From an uncultured beta proteobacterium (lineage in GTDB: Bacteria > Pseudomonadota > Gammaproteobacteria > Burkholderiales > Burkholderiaceae_C): a stretch of 9,080 nucleotides of DNA. A program made the translations under genes and the position numbers. The notes beneath the pieces were generated by a model that saw only the letters and a list, made by a program, of their open reading frames with translations, ran no database searches and was not told where the DNA came from. The stretch lies in the NCBI GenBank assembly GCA_903886165.1, contig CAISLL010000210.1, positions 1-9,080 of the forward strand, given 5' to 3'. Positions 1 through 6,281 of this stretch are shown piece by piece (the stretch's first letter is position 1; the number at the start of each line of letters is the position of its first letter).

Positions 1-1
1 C

Positions 2-1000
2 AGCTTTGCCCCCAGCAACGACCTGCTGCTGCACCGCAGTTACAACCGCGACTGCCGCACCCATTGGGGCCTCACCAGCGCGCGGCAAAGTCATCTGCAC
101 CAGCGTGCGCATCTGGATGCCTTGCTGGAACACATTCGTCAACAGGGGGCGGTGAAATCATCCGACTTTGAACGCAAGGATGCCCAAGGCTCGGCCTGGT
201 GGGGCTGGAAGGATGAGAAGCGCTGGCTGGAGGCGCTGTTTGCCTCCGGTGAATTGATGGTGGCACGGCGCGAGAAATTTCAGCGCGTGTATGACCTGGC
301 CGAGCGGGTGGCGCCGCAACTGTCCGCGCCGCCCACCGCACCCACCGCACCCACAGCGCCTGTTGCAGTGGCACAGCAGTTCCTTGAAAAGTCCATTGCC
401 GCGCTGGGCATCACCCAGGCACGCTGGGTGCATGACTACTTTCGCATGAAACCGCGCCTGAAAGATGCCGATTTGACGCCGTTGGTGGCGAGCGGCACTG
501 TGCTGCAGGTGACGGTGCAGGGCTGGGATGCGCCGGGGTATGTGCATGCCAGTCAGGCATCTCTGCTGAAAAAGGTGGTGGCGGGCACGCTGGCGGCCAC
601 CCACACCGCGCTGTTGTCGCCGTTCGACCCGGTGGTGTGGGACCGCGAGCGCGTCGCCACAATGTTTGACTTTGACTATCGGTTGGAGTGTTATACCCCC
701 CAAGCCAAGCGGGTGTATGGTTATTTTGTGTTGCCGATTCTGTGCAGGGGCCAGTTGATTGGTCGCCTGGATGCCAAGGCGCACCGGGCCCAAGGTGTGT
801 TCGAGGTCAAGTCACTTTTCCCGCAACCCGGCATGTGCTGGAGCGAAGCCCAGGTGCATGACGTGGCCGGTGCCATTTGGCAAAGTGCGCAGTGGCACGG
901 CACGCCTGAGGTGAAAATCACGCATGCCCAGAGCGCCCCACTGGCTGGCGCTCTGCGTCAGGCCCTCAAGGCCATCAAAATGGAGTCTCCTTGTCTATGA
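2..1000 (+). CDS. YcaQ-family winged-helix DNA glycosylase, 5' truncated
   Basis: The reading frame is open from base 2 to the TGA at 998-1000 (332 residues), so the gene begins before the window. The family (HTH_42, formerly DUF1006) includes E. coli YcaQ/AlkX and Streptomyces AlkZ, monofunctional DNA glycosylases that remove bulky alkylated bases and unhook interstrand crosslinks. The strongest match is the C-terminal block reading LLSPFDPVVWDR, then FDYRLECYTP, KRVYGYFVLPIL and GRLDAKAHR, a signature of this family. The catalytic QxQ/QxD-type motif lies in the N-terminal part, which is probably mostly outside the window, so activity cannot be judged. An unusual PTAPTAPTA stretch interrupts the middle of the protein (bases 332-358). 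The stop overlaps the next start as ATGA, which suggests translational coupling. The family call is secure; the exact substrate is not. Confidence 0.88.
   Translation, partial: SFAPSNDLLLHRSYNRDCRTHWGLTSARQSHLHQRAHLDALLEHIRQQGAVKSSDFERKDAQGSAWWGWKDEKRWLEALFASGELMVARREKFQRVYDLAERVAPQLSAPPTAPTAPTAPVAVAQQFLEKSIAALGITQARWVHDYFRMKPRLKDADLTPLVASGTVLQVTVQGWDAPGYVHASQASLLKKVVAGTLAATHTALLSPFDPVVWDRERVATMFDFDYRLECYTPQAKRVYGYFVLPILCRGQLIGRLDAKAHRAQGVFEVKSLFPQPGMCWSEAQVHDVAGAIWQSAQWHGTPEVKITHAQSAPLAGALRQALKAIKMESPCL
332..358 (+). repeat. Three tandem 9-bp units encoding Pro-Thr-Ala
   Basis: Units cccaccgca (332-340), cccaccgca (341-349) and cccacagcg (350-358) are consecutive and in frame. They encode PTA three times inside the YcaQ-like gene, probably forming a flexible linker between winged-helix subdomains. 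The first two units are identical and the third differs at two bases, which suggests recent slippage expansion. Confidence 0.8.
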
Positions 1001-1647
1001 ATGTTGTGTTTGACTTTGGTGCCGTGCTGTTCACTTGGCAACCCGGCAAATTGTTGCTGAAGGCTTTTCCTGAGCGCGCGGCAACCAAGCAGGATGCGGC
1101 GAAGCTCTCACACCAGATGTTTGGCCACTCCGACTGGCACGACTTTGACCGGGGTGTTCTGGCGATGGATGCAGTCATTGCCCGCACCGCCAGCCGACTT
1201 GATTTACCCGCCGATGCCATGGGCGATCTGGTGCGCGGCATTGGCGAACAACTGACGCCGATCCAGGAGACCGTGGCGCTGCTGCAGCTGTTGCACACAC
1301 GCCGGCAGGCGAAGGAGGGCGTGGCGGGGTTGTACTACCTGTCGAATATGCCCGAACCCTATGCCCGATTTCTTGAAGGCCAGCACCCTTTCCTGCGCTG
1401 TTTTGATGGGGGCATTTTTTCGGGCGATGTGCACCACATCAAACCCCAGCCAGAAATTTACGAACTGCTGGAAAGACGTTATGCGCTTCGCCCAGCCCGG
1501 ACAGTCTTTATCGACGACCTGTCAAACAACGTGGATGCGGCCACCGAGCGTGGCTGGCAGGGCATCCGGTTTGAGTCAGCGGCGCAGTTGCGGGCTCAGT
1601 TGTGGCCAATGCTGGCGCTTGCCGAGGGTGATCGGCGTGACAGGTAG
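997..1647 (+). CDS. HAD-superfamily phosphatase (YihX-like, subfamily IA)
   Basis: This is a 216-residue protein of the haloacid dehalogenase superfamily, probably a cytoplasmic phosphatase for a small phosphorylated metabolite. Motif I is FDFGAVLF with nucleophile Asp6; Gly8 sits where many HAD phosphatases carry the acid/base Asp, a substitution also seen in YihX-type proteins. Motif II is YYLSN with Ser116, motif III is the Lys in HHIKPQPEIY (Lys149), and motif IV is FIDD (Asp173/Asp174). The start chosen is the ATG at 997, which overlaps the upstream stop (ATGA) and gives the usual short N-terminus before motif I. An in-frame TTG at 991 sits 5 nt after GGAG (982-985) and is a possible alternative. 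E. coli YihX is an alpha-D-glucose-1-phosphate phosphatase, but substrate cannot be inferred here. The last 52 bp overlap the convergent alpha/beta hydrolase gene. Confidence 0.9.
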   Translation: MNVVFDFGAVLFTWQPGKLLLKAFPERAATKQDAAKLSHQMFGHSDWHDFDRGVLAMDAVIARTASRLDLPADAMGDLVRGIGEQLTPIQETVALLQLLHTRRQAKEGVAGLYYLSNMPEPYARFLEGQHPFLRCFDGGIFSGDVHHIKPQPEIYELLERRYALRPARTVFIDDLSNNVDAATERGWQGIRFESAAQLRAQLWPMLALAEGDRRDR

Positions 1648-2510
1648 CTGGTGGCAAAGCCGCGCAGGGTGGCCTGGTACAGCGCCGGGTTGACCTGGTT
1701 CAGGTCGCTGTGGGCGGCACCTTCTATGACAATCCATTGCTTGGGTGCATTCGCTGCGGCAAACAGTTGCTGCCCCAATTCAATGGGAATGGTGGTGTCT
1801 TGGTTGCCATGCAGCATCAACAGCGGAACCTGCACCTTGCTGATTTTGTCGACCGAGGCAAACTGCTGGTTGTTGAACAAGTTCAGCAGCCGAGCCAGCC
1901 AGCCCGAGGCATGGGCCACACCGGTGAAACTGGTGAAAGCGGATTCCAGTACCAGACCGCCAAGCTCAGCGGGCGTCAAATGGCTGGCCAAATCCACCGC
2001 CACGCCGCTGCCCATGGAGTGGCCGTAGATCACACGTCGAGCGGCGTCGGGCTGGCGCTTTTTGAGTTCGTCCCAAGCCAGCAGAGCGTCTTGACGGATG
2101 CTTGTTTCAGAGGGGGTGATCACGCTGCTCTCGCCCCAGCCTCGGTAGTCCACCGCAAGCACAGAAAAGCCAGCCTCGCGCAAGGCCCCGATCTTGTGCA
2201 CATTGCCAAACAGGTTGCGAAAGGTGCCGTGCAGATACAGGAGAGTGGGGGCGCCCGGCGCGCTGTGGGGTAGCCACCAGATGGCCAGGTGTTGCGGCGC
2301 GCCGGCGCCTGGCACGACGATAAAATAGCGCTCATCACCCGCGCGCAAACCTGAAAAATCCGTTGGCGTGCCGACGGTTGGACGGTAAATGACCAGGCGT
2401 TGCTGCATGTCCAGCCAGGCGCAGCCGCTGCTGACCAGCAGTGCCAGCAGCATGGTTGCACGCACAAAGACCACCGTTACACTCTGCTCCGCGCCCCGTT
2501 TGCTCATCAT
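1596..2510 (-). CDS. Alpha/beta hydrolase, predicted lipoprotein (BEM46/YfhR-like)
   Basis: From the chosen start this is 304 residues. It has the serine-hydrolase fold markers in order: oxyanion-hole motif YLHGT (residues 92-96), VDYRGWGES (120-128), nucleophile elbow GHSMGSG with Ser165, acid in LHGNQD (Asp238), and His267 in GAAHSD. The arrangement matches the BEM46/ABHD12-13/YfhR group, esterases or lipid hydrolases of unknown bacterial substrate. The N-terminus has a hydrophobic stretch ending VSSGC (Cys30), so envelope anchoring as a lipoprotein is plausible. The start is uncertain: ATG at 2510 has GGA 7 nt upstream. ATG 2522, ATG 2507, GTG 2465 and ATG 2453 are in frame, and the last two would give a compact lipoprotein signal and free the intergenic space. 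The frame stays open further upstream, but that part overlaps the divergent gene and lacks protein character. The 3' end overlaps the HAD gene by 52 bp. Confidence 0.88.
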   Translation of the reverse strand: MMSKRGAEQSVTVVFVRATMLLALLVSSGCAWLDMQQRLVIYRPTVGTPTDFSGLRAGDERYFIVVPGAGAPQHLAIWWLPHSAPGAPTLLYLHGTFRNLFGNVHKIGALREAGFSVLAVDYRGWGESSVITPSETSIRQDALLAWDELKKRQPDAARRVIYGHSMGSGVAVDLASHLTPAELGGLVLESAFTSFTGVAHASGWLARLLNLFNNQQFASVDKISKVQVPLLMLHGNQDTTIPIELGQQLFAAANAPKQWIVIEGAAHSDLNQVNPALYQATLRGFATSYLSRRSPSASASIGHN

Positions 2511-2520
2511 TTGACTATCC

Positions 2521-3024
2521 ATGAAAAAATTGATCCGCTTCCTCCTCGCCTTGATTGTGTCCCAACTGGCACCGCTGGCATGGGCCCAGAATGAAAGCAC
2601 ATGGCTGAGCGAGCCCGGCATGAAGCTTGACCTGCAAATGAGCCCGTACTCGTACCATTTTTCACCCAGCGATGACCATAAACCTGTGTTCATGGTCGGG
2701 CTGGAGCGTGAGCATGTCAGCGGCAAGCTCGACGGGCTCACCTTCTTCAGCAACTCCTTTGGCCAGGAATGTGTCTACATCTACCCGTGGGGCGGTGTTT
2801 ACAAGCACATTCTGGGCGTCGAGCCCTTGTCGTTCAAATGGACGGCTGGCCTGCTGTACGGTTACAAAGAGCCCTACGAAAACAAGGTTCCGCTGAATTA
2901 CAAGGGATTTTCACCCGGTGCCATCATTGCGCTGGCCTACGAATTCAAGCCCGGCTGGTCAGCCCAGGTGAATGCGCTGGGTACGGCGGCGCTGATGTTT
3001 CAGCTCAATGTCCGGCTCAAATAG
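2521..3024 (+). CDS. Small exported beta-rich protein, putative outer-membrane barrel
   Basis: This 167-residue protein has a clear Sec signal peptide: MKK, then a hydrophobic core, and a signal peptidase I site after AWA at about residue 22. The mature part is about 145 residues, rich in aromatic residues and glycine, with alternating stretches such as SPYSYHF, VYIYPWGGVYK, FKWTAGLLYGY and ALAYEF. This suggests amphipathic beta strands, so a small outer-membrane barrel or a periplasmic beta protein is likely. The C-terminus is NVRLK rather than the classic terminal Phe. I do not recognise a characterised family; similar proteins occur in Burkholderiales as far as I recall, with uninformative names. 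Its start lies only 10 bp from the chosen start of the divergent hydrolase. There is no good ribosome binding site before the ATG. The next gene follows after 27 bp, suggesting one transcript. Confidence 0.8.
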   Translation: MKKLIRFLLALIVSQLAPLAWAQNESTWLSEPGMKLDLQMSPYSYHFSPSDDHKPVFMVGLEREHVSGKLDGLTFFSNSFGQECVYIYPWGGVYKHILGVEPLSFKWTAGLLYGYKEPYENKVPLNYKGFSPGAIIALAYEFKPGWSAQVNALGTAALMFQLNVRLK

Positions 3025-3051
3025 ACAATCCACCCATGACCGGGCAACTTT

Positions 3052-3468
3052 ATGAAAAACACCCAAATCGGTTTCGCATGGCGATCGATCCTGATCACCG
3101 TCGCTGCGGTCGTTGCCCTCATTGCCGTTCTTGGCACACTGCTGCCAAGGGGTTACAAGGACGATTTGAGCAGCATTGGAAAAGGCACTGGCACGGTGGT
3201 GCTGATCCACAACAAGAATGGGGCAAAGAGCCTTGAGCTGATGGGTGTGGTGGACAAAGTCCGGTCTGATTTTCAAGACCGCGTCGATTTTTTGATTGCT
3301 GAGGTGGACACGGCCAGTGGCAGAGCTTTCATGCAGTCGCAACAAGTGACCAACGTCGGACTGATTTTTTTCTCCCCTGCCGGTGAACGTTTACGTTTTG
3401 TTGACGGCCCGGTCGACAAAGCTGGGCTGCGTGCCGAATTGGACCGCGCGTTTCCTAAGCCGAACTGA
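3052..3468 (+). CDS. Membrane-anchored thioredoxin-like protein without active-site cysteines
   Basis: This 138-residue protein has one N-terminal transmembrane segment (about residues 12-31), placing the rest in the periplasm. Residues 46-134 follow the thioredoxin pattern: strand TVVLIHN, helix ELMGVVDKVRSDF, strand VDFLIAEVDT, then NVGLIFFSPAGERLRFVDGPV and a final helix. Where thioredoxins carry WCGPC there is HNKNGAKS (residues 53-60). The cis-proline before the fourth strand, normally V-P-T, is V-G-L here (Gly103). The protein has no cysteine at all, so it cannot be a dithiol oxidoreductase and presumably has a binding or structural role. It lies 27 bp after the exported beta protein and 18 bp before the RlpA-like gene, so co-transcription is likely. 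The fold is inferred from sequence pattern only. Confidence 0.75.
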   Translation: MKNTQIGFAWRSILITVAAVVALIAVLGTLLPRGYKDDLSSIGKGTGTVVLIHNKNGAKSLELMGVVDKVRSDFQDRVDFLIAEVDTASGRAFMQSQQVTNVGLIFFSPAGERLRFVDGPVDKAGLRAELDRAFPKPN

Positions 3469-3486
3469 AATCGGCCATCATTCCTG

Positions 3487-3954
3487 ATGAAAAGACCCTG
3501 TTTGAGCTGTCGTTTTTTTACGTGCGCCGCTGTCGCAACCCTGTTTTTCACGTTAACACCGCTCCTGTGGGCGCAGGAAGTTGCTGAACCCGCTGAACCT
3601 GCTTTCGCAGGGCAGGCCGACCAGCCGGGTGAAGTCGTTTTGCAAGGCAAGGTCACCTACTATGGCCGCAGACATGCCGGACGCAGGACGGCCAACGGTG
3701 AGCGGTTCGACCCGAATGCACTCACGATGGCGCATCGCACACTGCCGTTTGGTACGCTGGTGCGGGTGACCAATGTGCGCAACAACCTGAGTGTGGTTGT
3801 GCGTGTCAACGACCGCGGGCCAGTGTCGCCCAAGCGTGTGGGGGATCTGACCTTGGCAGCGGCTGGCAAGATCAGCATGCTTCGCGCTGGCGTGGCAGAC
3901 GTCATGCTTGAAGTTGTGAACGAAATATTGCCGAGCAAAGACGAAAAATCCTGA
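3487..3954 (+). CDS. RlpA-like double-psi beta-barrel protein (septal lytic transglycosylase family)
   Basis: This 155-residue exported protein has a signal peptide ending near LLWAQE (about residue 29). The single domain (about 52-145) matches RlpA: GKVTYYG, GRRTANGERFD, LTMAHRTLPFGTLVRVTN, VRVNDRGP and RVGDLTLAAA. RlpA cleaves peptidoglycan glycan strands lacking stem peptides at the septum in Pseudomonas. The conserved acidic and histidine residues of the family are present (Glu72, His83, Asp109), so catalysis is possible. Unlike canonical RlpA it lacks the C-terminal SPOR domain, has no obvious lipobox, and is much shorter. It is therefore probably a free periplasmic enzyme without SPOR-directed septal recruitment. 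The gene follows the thioredoxin-like gene by 18 bp and has no strong ribosome binding site, which is consistent with an operon. A strong terminator follows downstream. Confidence 0.88.
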   Translation: MKRPCLSCRFFTCAAVATLFFTLTPLLWAQEVAEPAEPAFAGQADQPGEVVLQGKVTYYGRRHAGRRTANGERFDPNALTMAHRTLPFGTLVRVTNVRNNLSVVVRVNDRGPVSPKRVGDLTLAAAGKISMLRAGVADVMLEVVNEILPSKDEKS

Positions 3955-3982
3955 GCAAGTGGCAAACCTGTTCTGCGATAGA

Positions 3983-4014
3983 TTTATAAGAAACCAGCCT
4001 CTAGTTCTTATAAA
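3983..4014. repeat. 10-bp perfect AT-rich inverted repeat
   Basis: Arms TTTATAAGAA (3983-3992) and TTCTTATAAA (4005-4014) are exact reverse complements around a 12-nt spacer. The repeat sits 29 bp after the RlpA-like stop in a stretch (about 3975-4049) clearly richer in A+T than its neighbours. It could be a weak hairpin at the 3' end of the transcript or a protein-binding dyad. No function can be assigned. Confidence 0.55.
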
Positions 4015-4044
4015 ACATGTGTTTATAGCTATATATTACATAGT

Positions 4045-4080
4045 AAAAACCCCGCAAGGCTCTCGCTTTGCGGGGTTTTT
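4045..4080. terminator. Bidirectional intrinsic terminator
   Basis: Arms AAAAACCCCGCAAGGC (4045-4060) and GCTTTGCGGGGTTTTT (4065-4080) pair over 16 bp with one G-T wobble around a TCTC loop. Because the stem is flanked by an A tract on the left and a T tract on the right, each strand produces a G+C-rich hairpin followed by U residues. It lies between the ends of the plus-strand RlpA cluster and the minus-strand groEL gene (34 bp from its stop), so it should terminate both. Confidence 0.92.
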
Positions 4081-4113
4081 GTTTGTGTCGAGAACTCGGA
4101 AGCAAGGAGCTTT

Positions 4114-5772
4114 TTACATGCCCATGCCGCCCATACCACCCATACCACCCATGCCACCCATGTCGCCACCACCCATGCCGCCACCGGATTCAGACTTTGG
4201 AGACTCGGACACCATGCACTCGGTGGTCAACATCAGCGAAGCCACAGACGCTGCGTTTTGCAGAGCCGTGCGGGTCACCTTGGTTGGGTCCAGAATACCC
4301 ATTTCAATCATGTCACCATAGGTGTCGTTGGCAGCGTTGAAGCCGTAGTTGCCCGTGCCAGCCAACACGGCGTTCACCACCACAGAGGCTTCGCCGCCTG
4401 CGTTGTAAACGATTTCGCGCAGAGGTGCCTCAATGGCTTTGAGCACCAAGGCAATGCCGTGGTCCTGGTCAGCGTTGTCGCCCTTGATGACGCCAGCGGT
4501 TTGTTTGGCGCGCAGCAGAGCCACGCCACCACCAGCCACGATGCCTTCTTCCACTGCAGCGCGGGTAGCGTGCAGGGCGTCTTCCACGCGGGCTTTCTTT
4601 TCCTTCATCTCGACTTCGGTGGCAGCGCCAACCTTGATCACGGCCACACCGCCAGCCAGCTTGGCCACGCGCTCTTGCAGTTTTTCACGGTCGTAGTCGG
4701 AAGTCGCTTCTTCGATTTGCACGCGCACTTGCTTCACGCGGGCTTCGATGTCAACTGCAGGGCCGGCACCGTCGATGATGATGGTGTTTTCCTTGCTGAC
4801 TTCGATGCGTTTGGCCGAACCCAGGTCAGCCAGCGTCACCTTTTCAAGTGTCAAGCCAACTTCTTCAGCGATGACCTTGCCACCTGTCAGGATGGCGATG
4901 TCTTCCAGCATGGCCTTGCGACGGTCGCCAAAACCTGGGGCCTTGACAGCCACAACCTTCAGGATGCCACGGATGGTGTTGACCACCAAAGTTGCCAGGG
5001 CTTCGCCATCGACATCTTCAGCAATGATCAGCAGCGGGCGGCCCGACTTGGCGACTTGCTCAAGGGTAGGCAGCAGGTCACGGATATTGCTGATTTTTTT
5101 GTCGTACAACAACACAAACGGGTTGTCCAGCAAAGCGGCTTGTTTTTCGGGGTTGTTGATGAAGTAGGGCGACAGGTAGCCACGGTCAAACTGCATGCCT
5201 TCAACGACTTCAAGTTCGCTGTCCAGGGACTTGCCGTCTTCCACGGTGATCACGCCTTCTTTGCCCACTTTGTCCATGGCATCTGCAATGATCTTGCCAA
5301 TGGTTTCGTCAGAGTTGGCCGAGATCGAGCCGACTTGTGCGATTTCCTTGGAAGTGGTGGTGGCTTTGGAAGCCTTCTTCAGCTCGGCAACCAGGGAGGT
5401 CACAGCCTTGTCGATACCGCGCTTCAGGTCCATCGGGTTCATGCCGGCGGCCACGTATTTCATGCCTTCGCGCACGATGGCTTGTGCCAGCACGGTGGCA
5501 GTGGTGGTGCCGTCGCCAGCGATGTCAGACGTCTTGGAAGCGACTTCCTTGACCATCTGCGCACCCATGTTCTGCAACTTGTCTTTCAGTTCGATTTCCT
5601 TGGCCACAGACACGCCGTCTTTGGTCACGGTGGGGGCGCCAAAAGAGCGCTCCAGAACCACGTTGCGGCCTTTAGGGCCCAGGGTCACTTTGACCGCGTT
5701 GGCCAAAATGTTCACGCCTTCAACCATGCGTGCGCGGGCTTCGCCGCCGAAAATTACGTCTTTTGCTGCCAT
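4114..5772 (-). CDS. groEL: GroEL chaperonin, 60 kDa subunit
   Basis: This is the 552-residue large chaperonin subunit, which forms two stacked seven-membered rings and folds client proteins in an ATP-driven cycle with the GroES lid in the cytoplasm. The sequence is canonical throughout: LGPKGRNVVL and TVTKDGVSVAKEI near the N-terminus (Asp52), ATP-binding GDGTTTATVLAQ (Asp87 region), the apical domain, EEGIVAGGGVALL in the C-terminal equatorial part, and a Gly/Met-rich tail. The length is close to E. coli GroEL (548). The start is well supported by AGGAG six bases before the ATG. It lies 86 bp downstream of groES and should be co-transcribed with it from the CIRCE-controlled promoter. I see no sign of its own promoter in the gap. 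The tail ends GGMGM, 34 bp before the bidirectional terminator. Confidence 0.99.
   Translation of the reverse strand: MAAKDVIFGGEARARMVEGVNILANAVKVTLGPKGRNVVLERSFGAPTVTKDGVSVAKEIELKDKLQNMGAQMVKEVASKTSDIAGDGTTTATVLAQAIVREGMKYVAAGMNPMDLKRGIDKAVTSLVAELKKASKATTTSKEIAQVGSISANSDETIGKIIADAMDKVGKEGVITVEDGKSLDSELEVVEGMQFDRGYLSPYFINNPEKQAALLDNPFVLLYDKKISNIRDLLPTLEQVAKSGRPLLIIAEDVDGEALATLVVNTIRGILKVVAVKAPGFGDRRKAMLEDIAILTGGKVIAEEVGLTLEKVTLADLGSAKRIEVSKENTIIIDGAGPAVDIEARVKQVRVQIEEATSDYDREKLQERVAKLAGGVAVIKVGAATEVEMKEKKARVEDALHATRAAVEEGIVAGGGVALLRAKQTAGVIKGDNADQDHGIALVLKAIEAPLREIVYNAGGEASVVVNAVLAGTGNYGFNAANDTYGDMIEMGILDPTKVTRTALQNAASVASLMLTTECMVSESPKSESGGGMGGGDMGGMGGMGGMGGMGM
4117..4185 (-). repeat. Gly-Gly-Met repeat tail of GroEL
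   Basis: The last 23 codons of groEL encode a run of GGM units broken by one GGGD. This is the conserved flexible tail that projects into the GroEL cavity. At DNA level it is a degenerate 9-bp tandem array of ccacccatg/ccacccata type. Confidence 0.9.
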
Positions 5773-5858
5773 GTGTGGCTCCTAATAAATTTAAGTGAAA
5801 TTAACTTCTAGCCGGCATAAAGTATGCGTAGCTAGCTATTGATTTGATGCGTACTGAA

Positions 5859-6149
5859 TTATTTCTCAACGACTGCGAACAGATCGTCTTCTTTCATGAC
5901 GAGCAACTCGTCGCCGTCGACCTTGACAGTCTGGCCGCTGTACTTGCCAAACAACACGCGGTCACCCACCTTAACGCTCATGGCACCGAGTTCGCCCTTG
6001 TCGTTTTTCTTGCCTGGGCCAACGGCCAACACTTCACCTTGATCAGGCTTTTCAGCAGCGCTGTCAGGAATGACGATGCCGGAGGCTGTTTTGGTTTCGT
6101 TTTCTACGCGTTTGACAATCACGCGGTCATGCAGGGGACGTAGTTTCAT
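5859..6149 (-). CDS. groES: GroES co-chaperonin, 10 kDa subunit
   Basis: This is the 96-residue co-chaperonin that forms the heptameric lid on GroEL. It begins with MKLRPLHDRVIVKR and contains the mobile loop (NETKTASGIVIPDSAAEKPDQGEV), whose Ile-Val-Ile segment contacts GroEL. It continues with VGDRVLFGKYSGQTVKVDGDELLVMKEDD, all standard. An AGGAG ribosome binding site ends five bases before the ATG. It is the first gene of the operon, with about 125 nt of leader between the predicted transcription start near 6274 and the ATG. Expression should rise on heat shock through release of HrcA from CIRCE and through sigma-32. Confidence 0.99.
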   Translation of the reverse strand: MKLRPLHDRVIVKRVENETKTASGIVIPDSAAEKPDQGEVLAVGPGKKNDKGELGAMSVKVGDRVLFGKYSGQTVKVDGDELLVMKEDDLFAVVEK

Positions 6150-6190
6150 AGTGACTCCTATAAAGTTTGAAGCAAGGGGTTTAACAACAC

Positions 6191-6218
6191 AGGCCGCACA
6201 ACGGATGTCGTGTGGCCT
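6191..6218 (-). promoter_or_regulatory. Hairpin in the groES mRNA leader
   Basis: On the minus strand, arms AGGCCACACGAC and GTTGTGCGGCCT flank an ATCC loop. Of twelve positions, ten are Watson-Crick pairs, one is a G-U wobble and one is an A-C mismatch. It lies inside the predicted untranslated leader, about 40 nt upstream of the groES start and clear of the AGGAG site. There is no U tract, so it is unlikely to be a terminator. It may protect the mRNA 5' region or affect translation; that role is inference. Confidence 0.55.
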
Positions 6219-6254
6219 AGTAACTCTTAGAGTGGTTGCTGACAGACTAGGCTG

Positions 6255-6281
6255 TTAGCACTCAACTCCAATGAGTGCTAA
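6255..6281. promoter_or_regulatory. CIRCE operator (HrcA binding site)
   Basis: The site TTAGCACTC (6255-6263), nine bases, then GAGTGCTAA (6273-6281) is a perfect match to the CIRCE consensus. HrcA, the heat-sensitive repressor of class I heat-shock genes, binds it and is kept active by GroEL itself, giving feedback control. Its upstream edge touches the -10 element of the groES promoter, so bound HrcA would block transcription initiation. Confidence 0.97.

Noticed and set aside
158..793. A 211-codon minus-strand frame across the YcaQ-like gene
   Set aside because: It has no recognisable motif, has Arg/His/Gln-rich shadow composition, and lies wholly inside a well-supported gene on the other strand.
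2523..2753. Upstream extension of the alpha/beta hydrolase to an ATG at 2753
   Set aside because: The added residues overlap the divergent exported protein, show no family similarity, and would bury the lipoprotein-type signal in the middle of the protein.
4117..4185. Degenerate 9-bp tandem array considered as a possible minisatellite or CRISPR-like repeat
   Set aside because: It encodes the conserved GGM tail of GroEL and has no spacers.
4258..5811. A 517-codon open frame on the plus strand antisense to groEL
   Set aside because: It mirrors the highly biased codon use of groEL; the translation is dominated by His, Gly, Phe and Val with no domain, and the groEL assignment on the other strand is certain.
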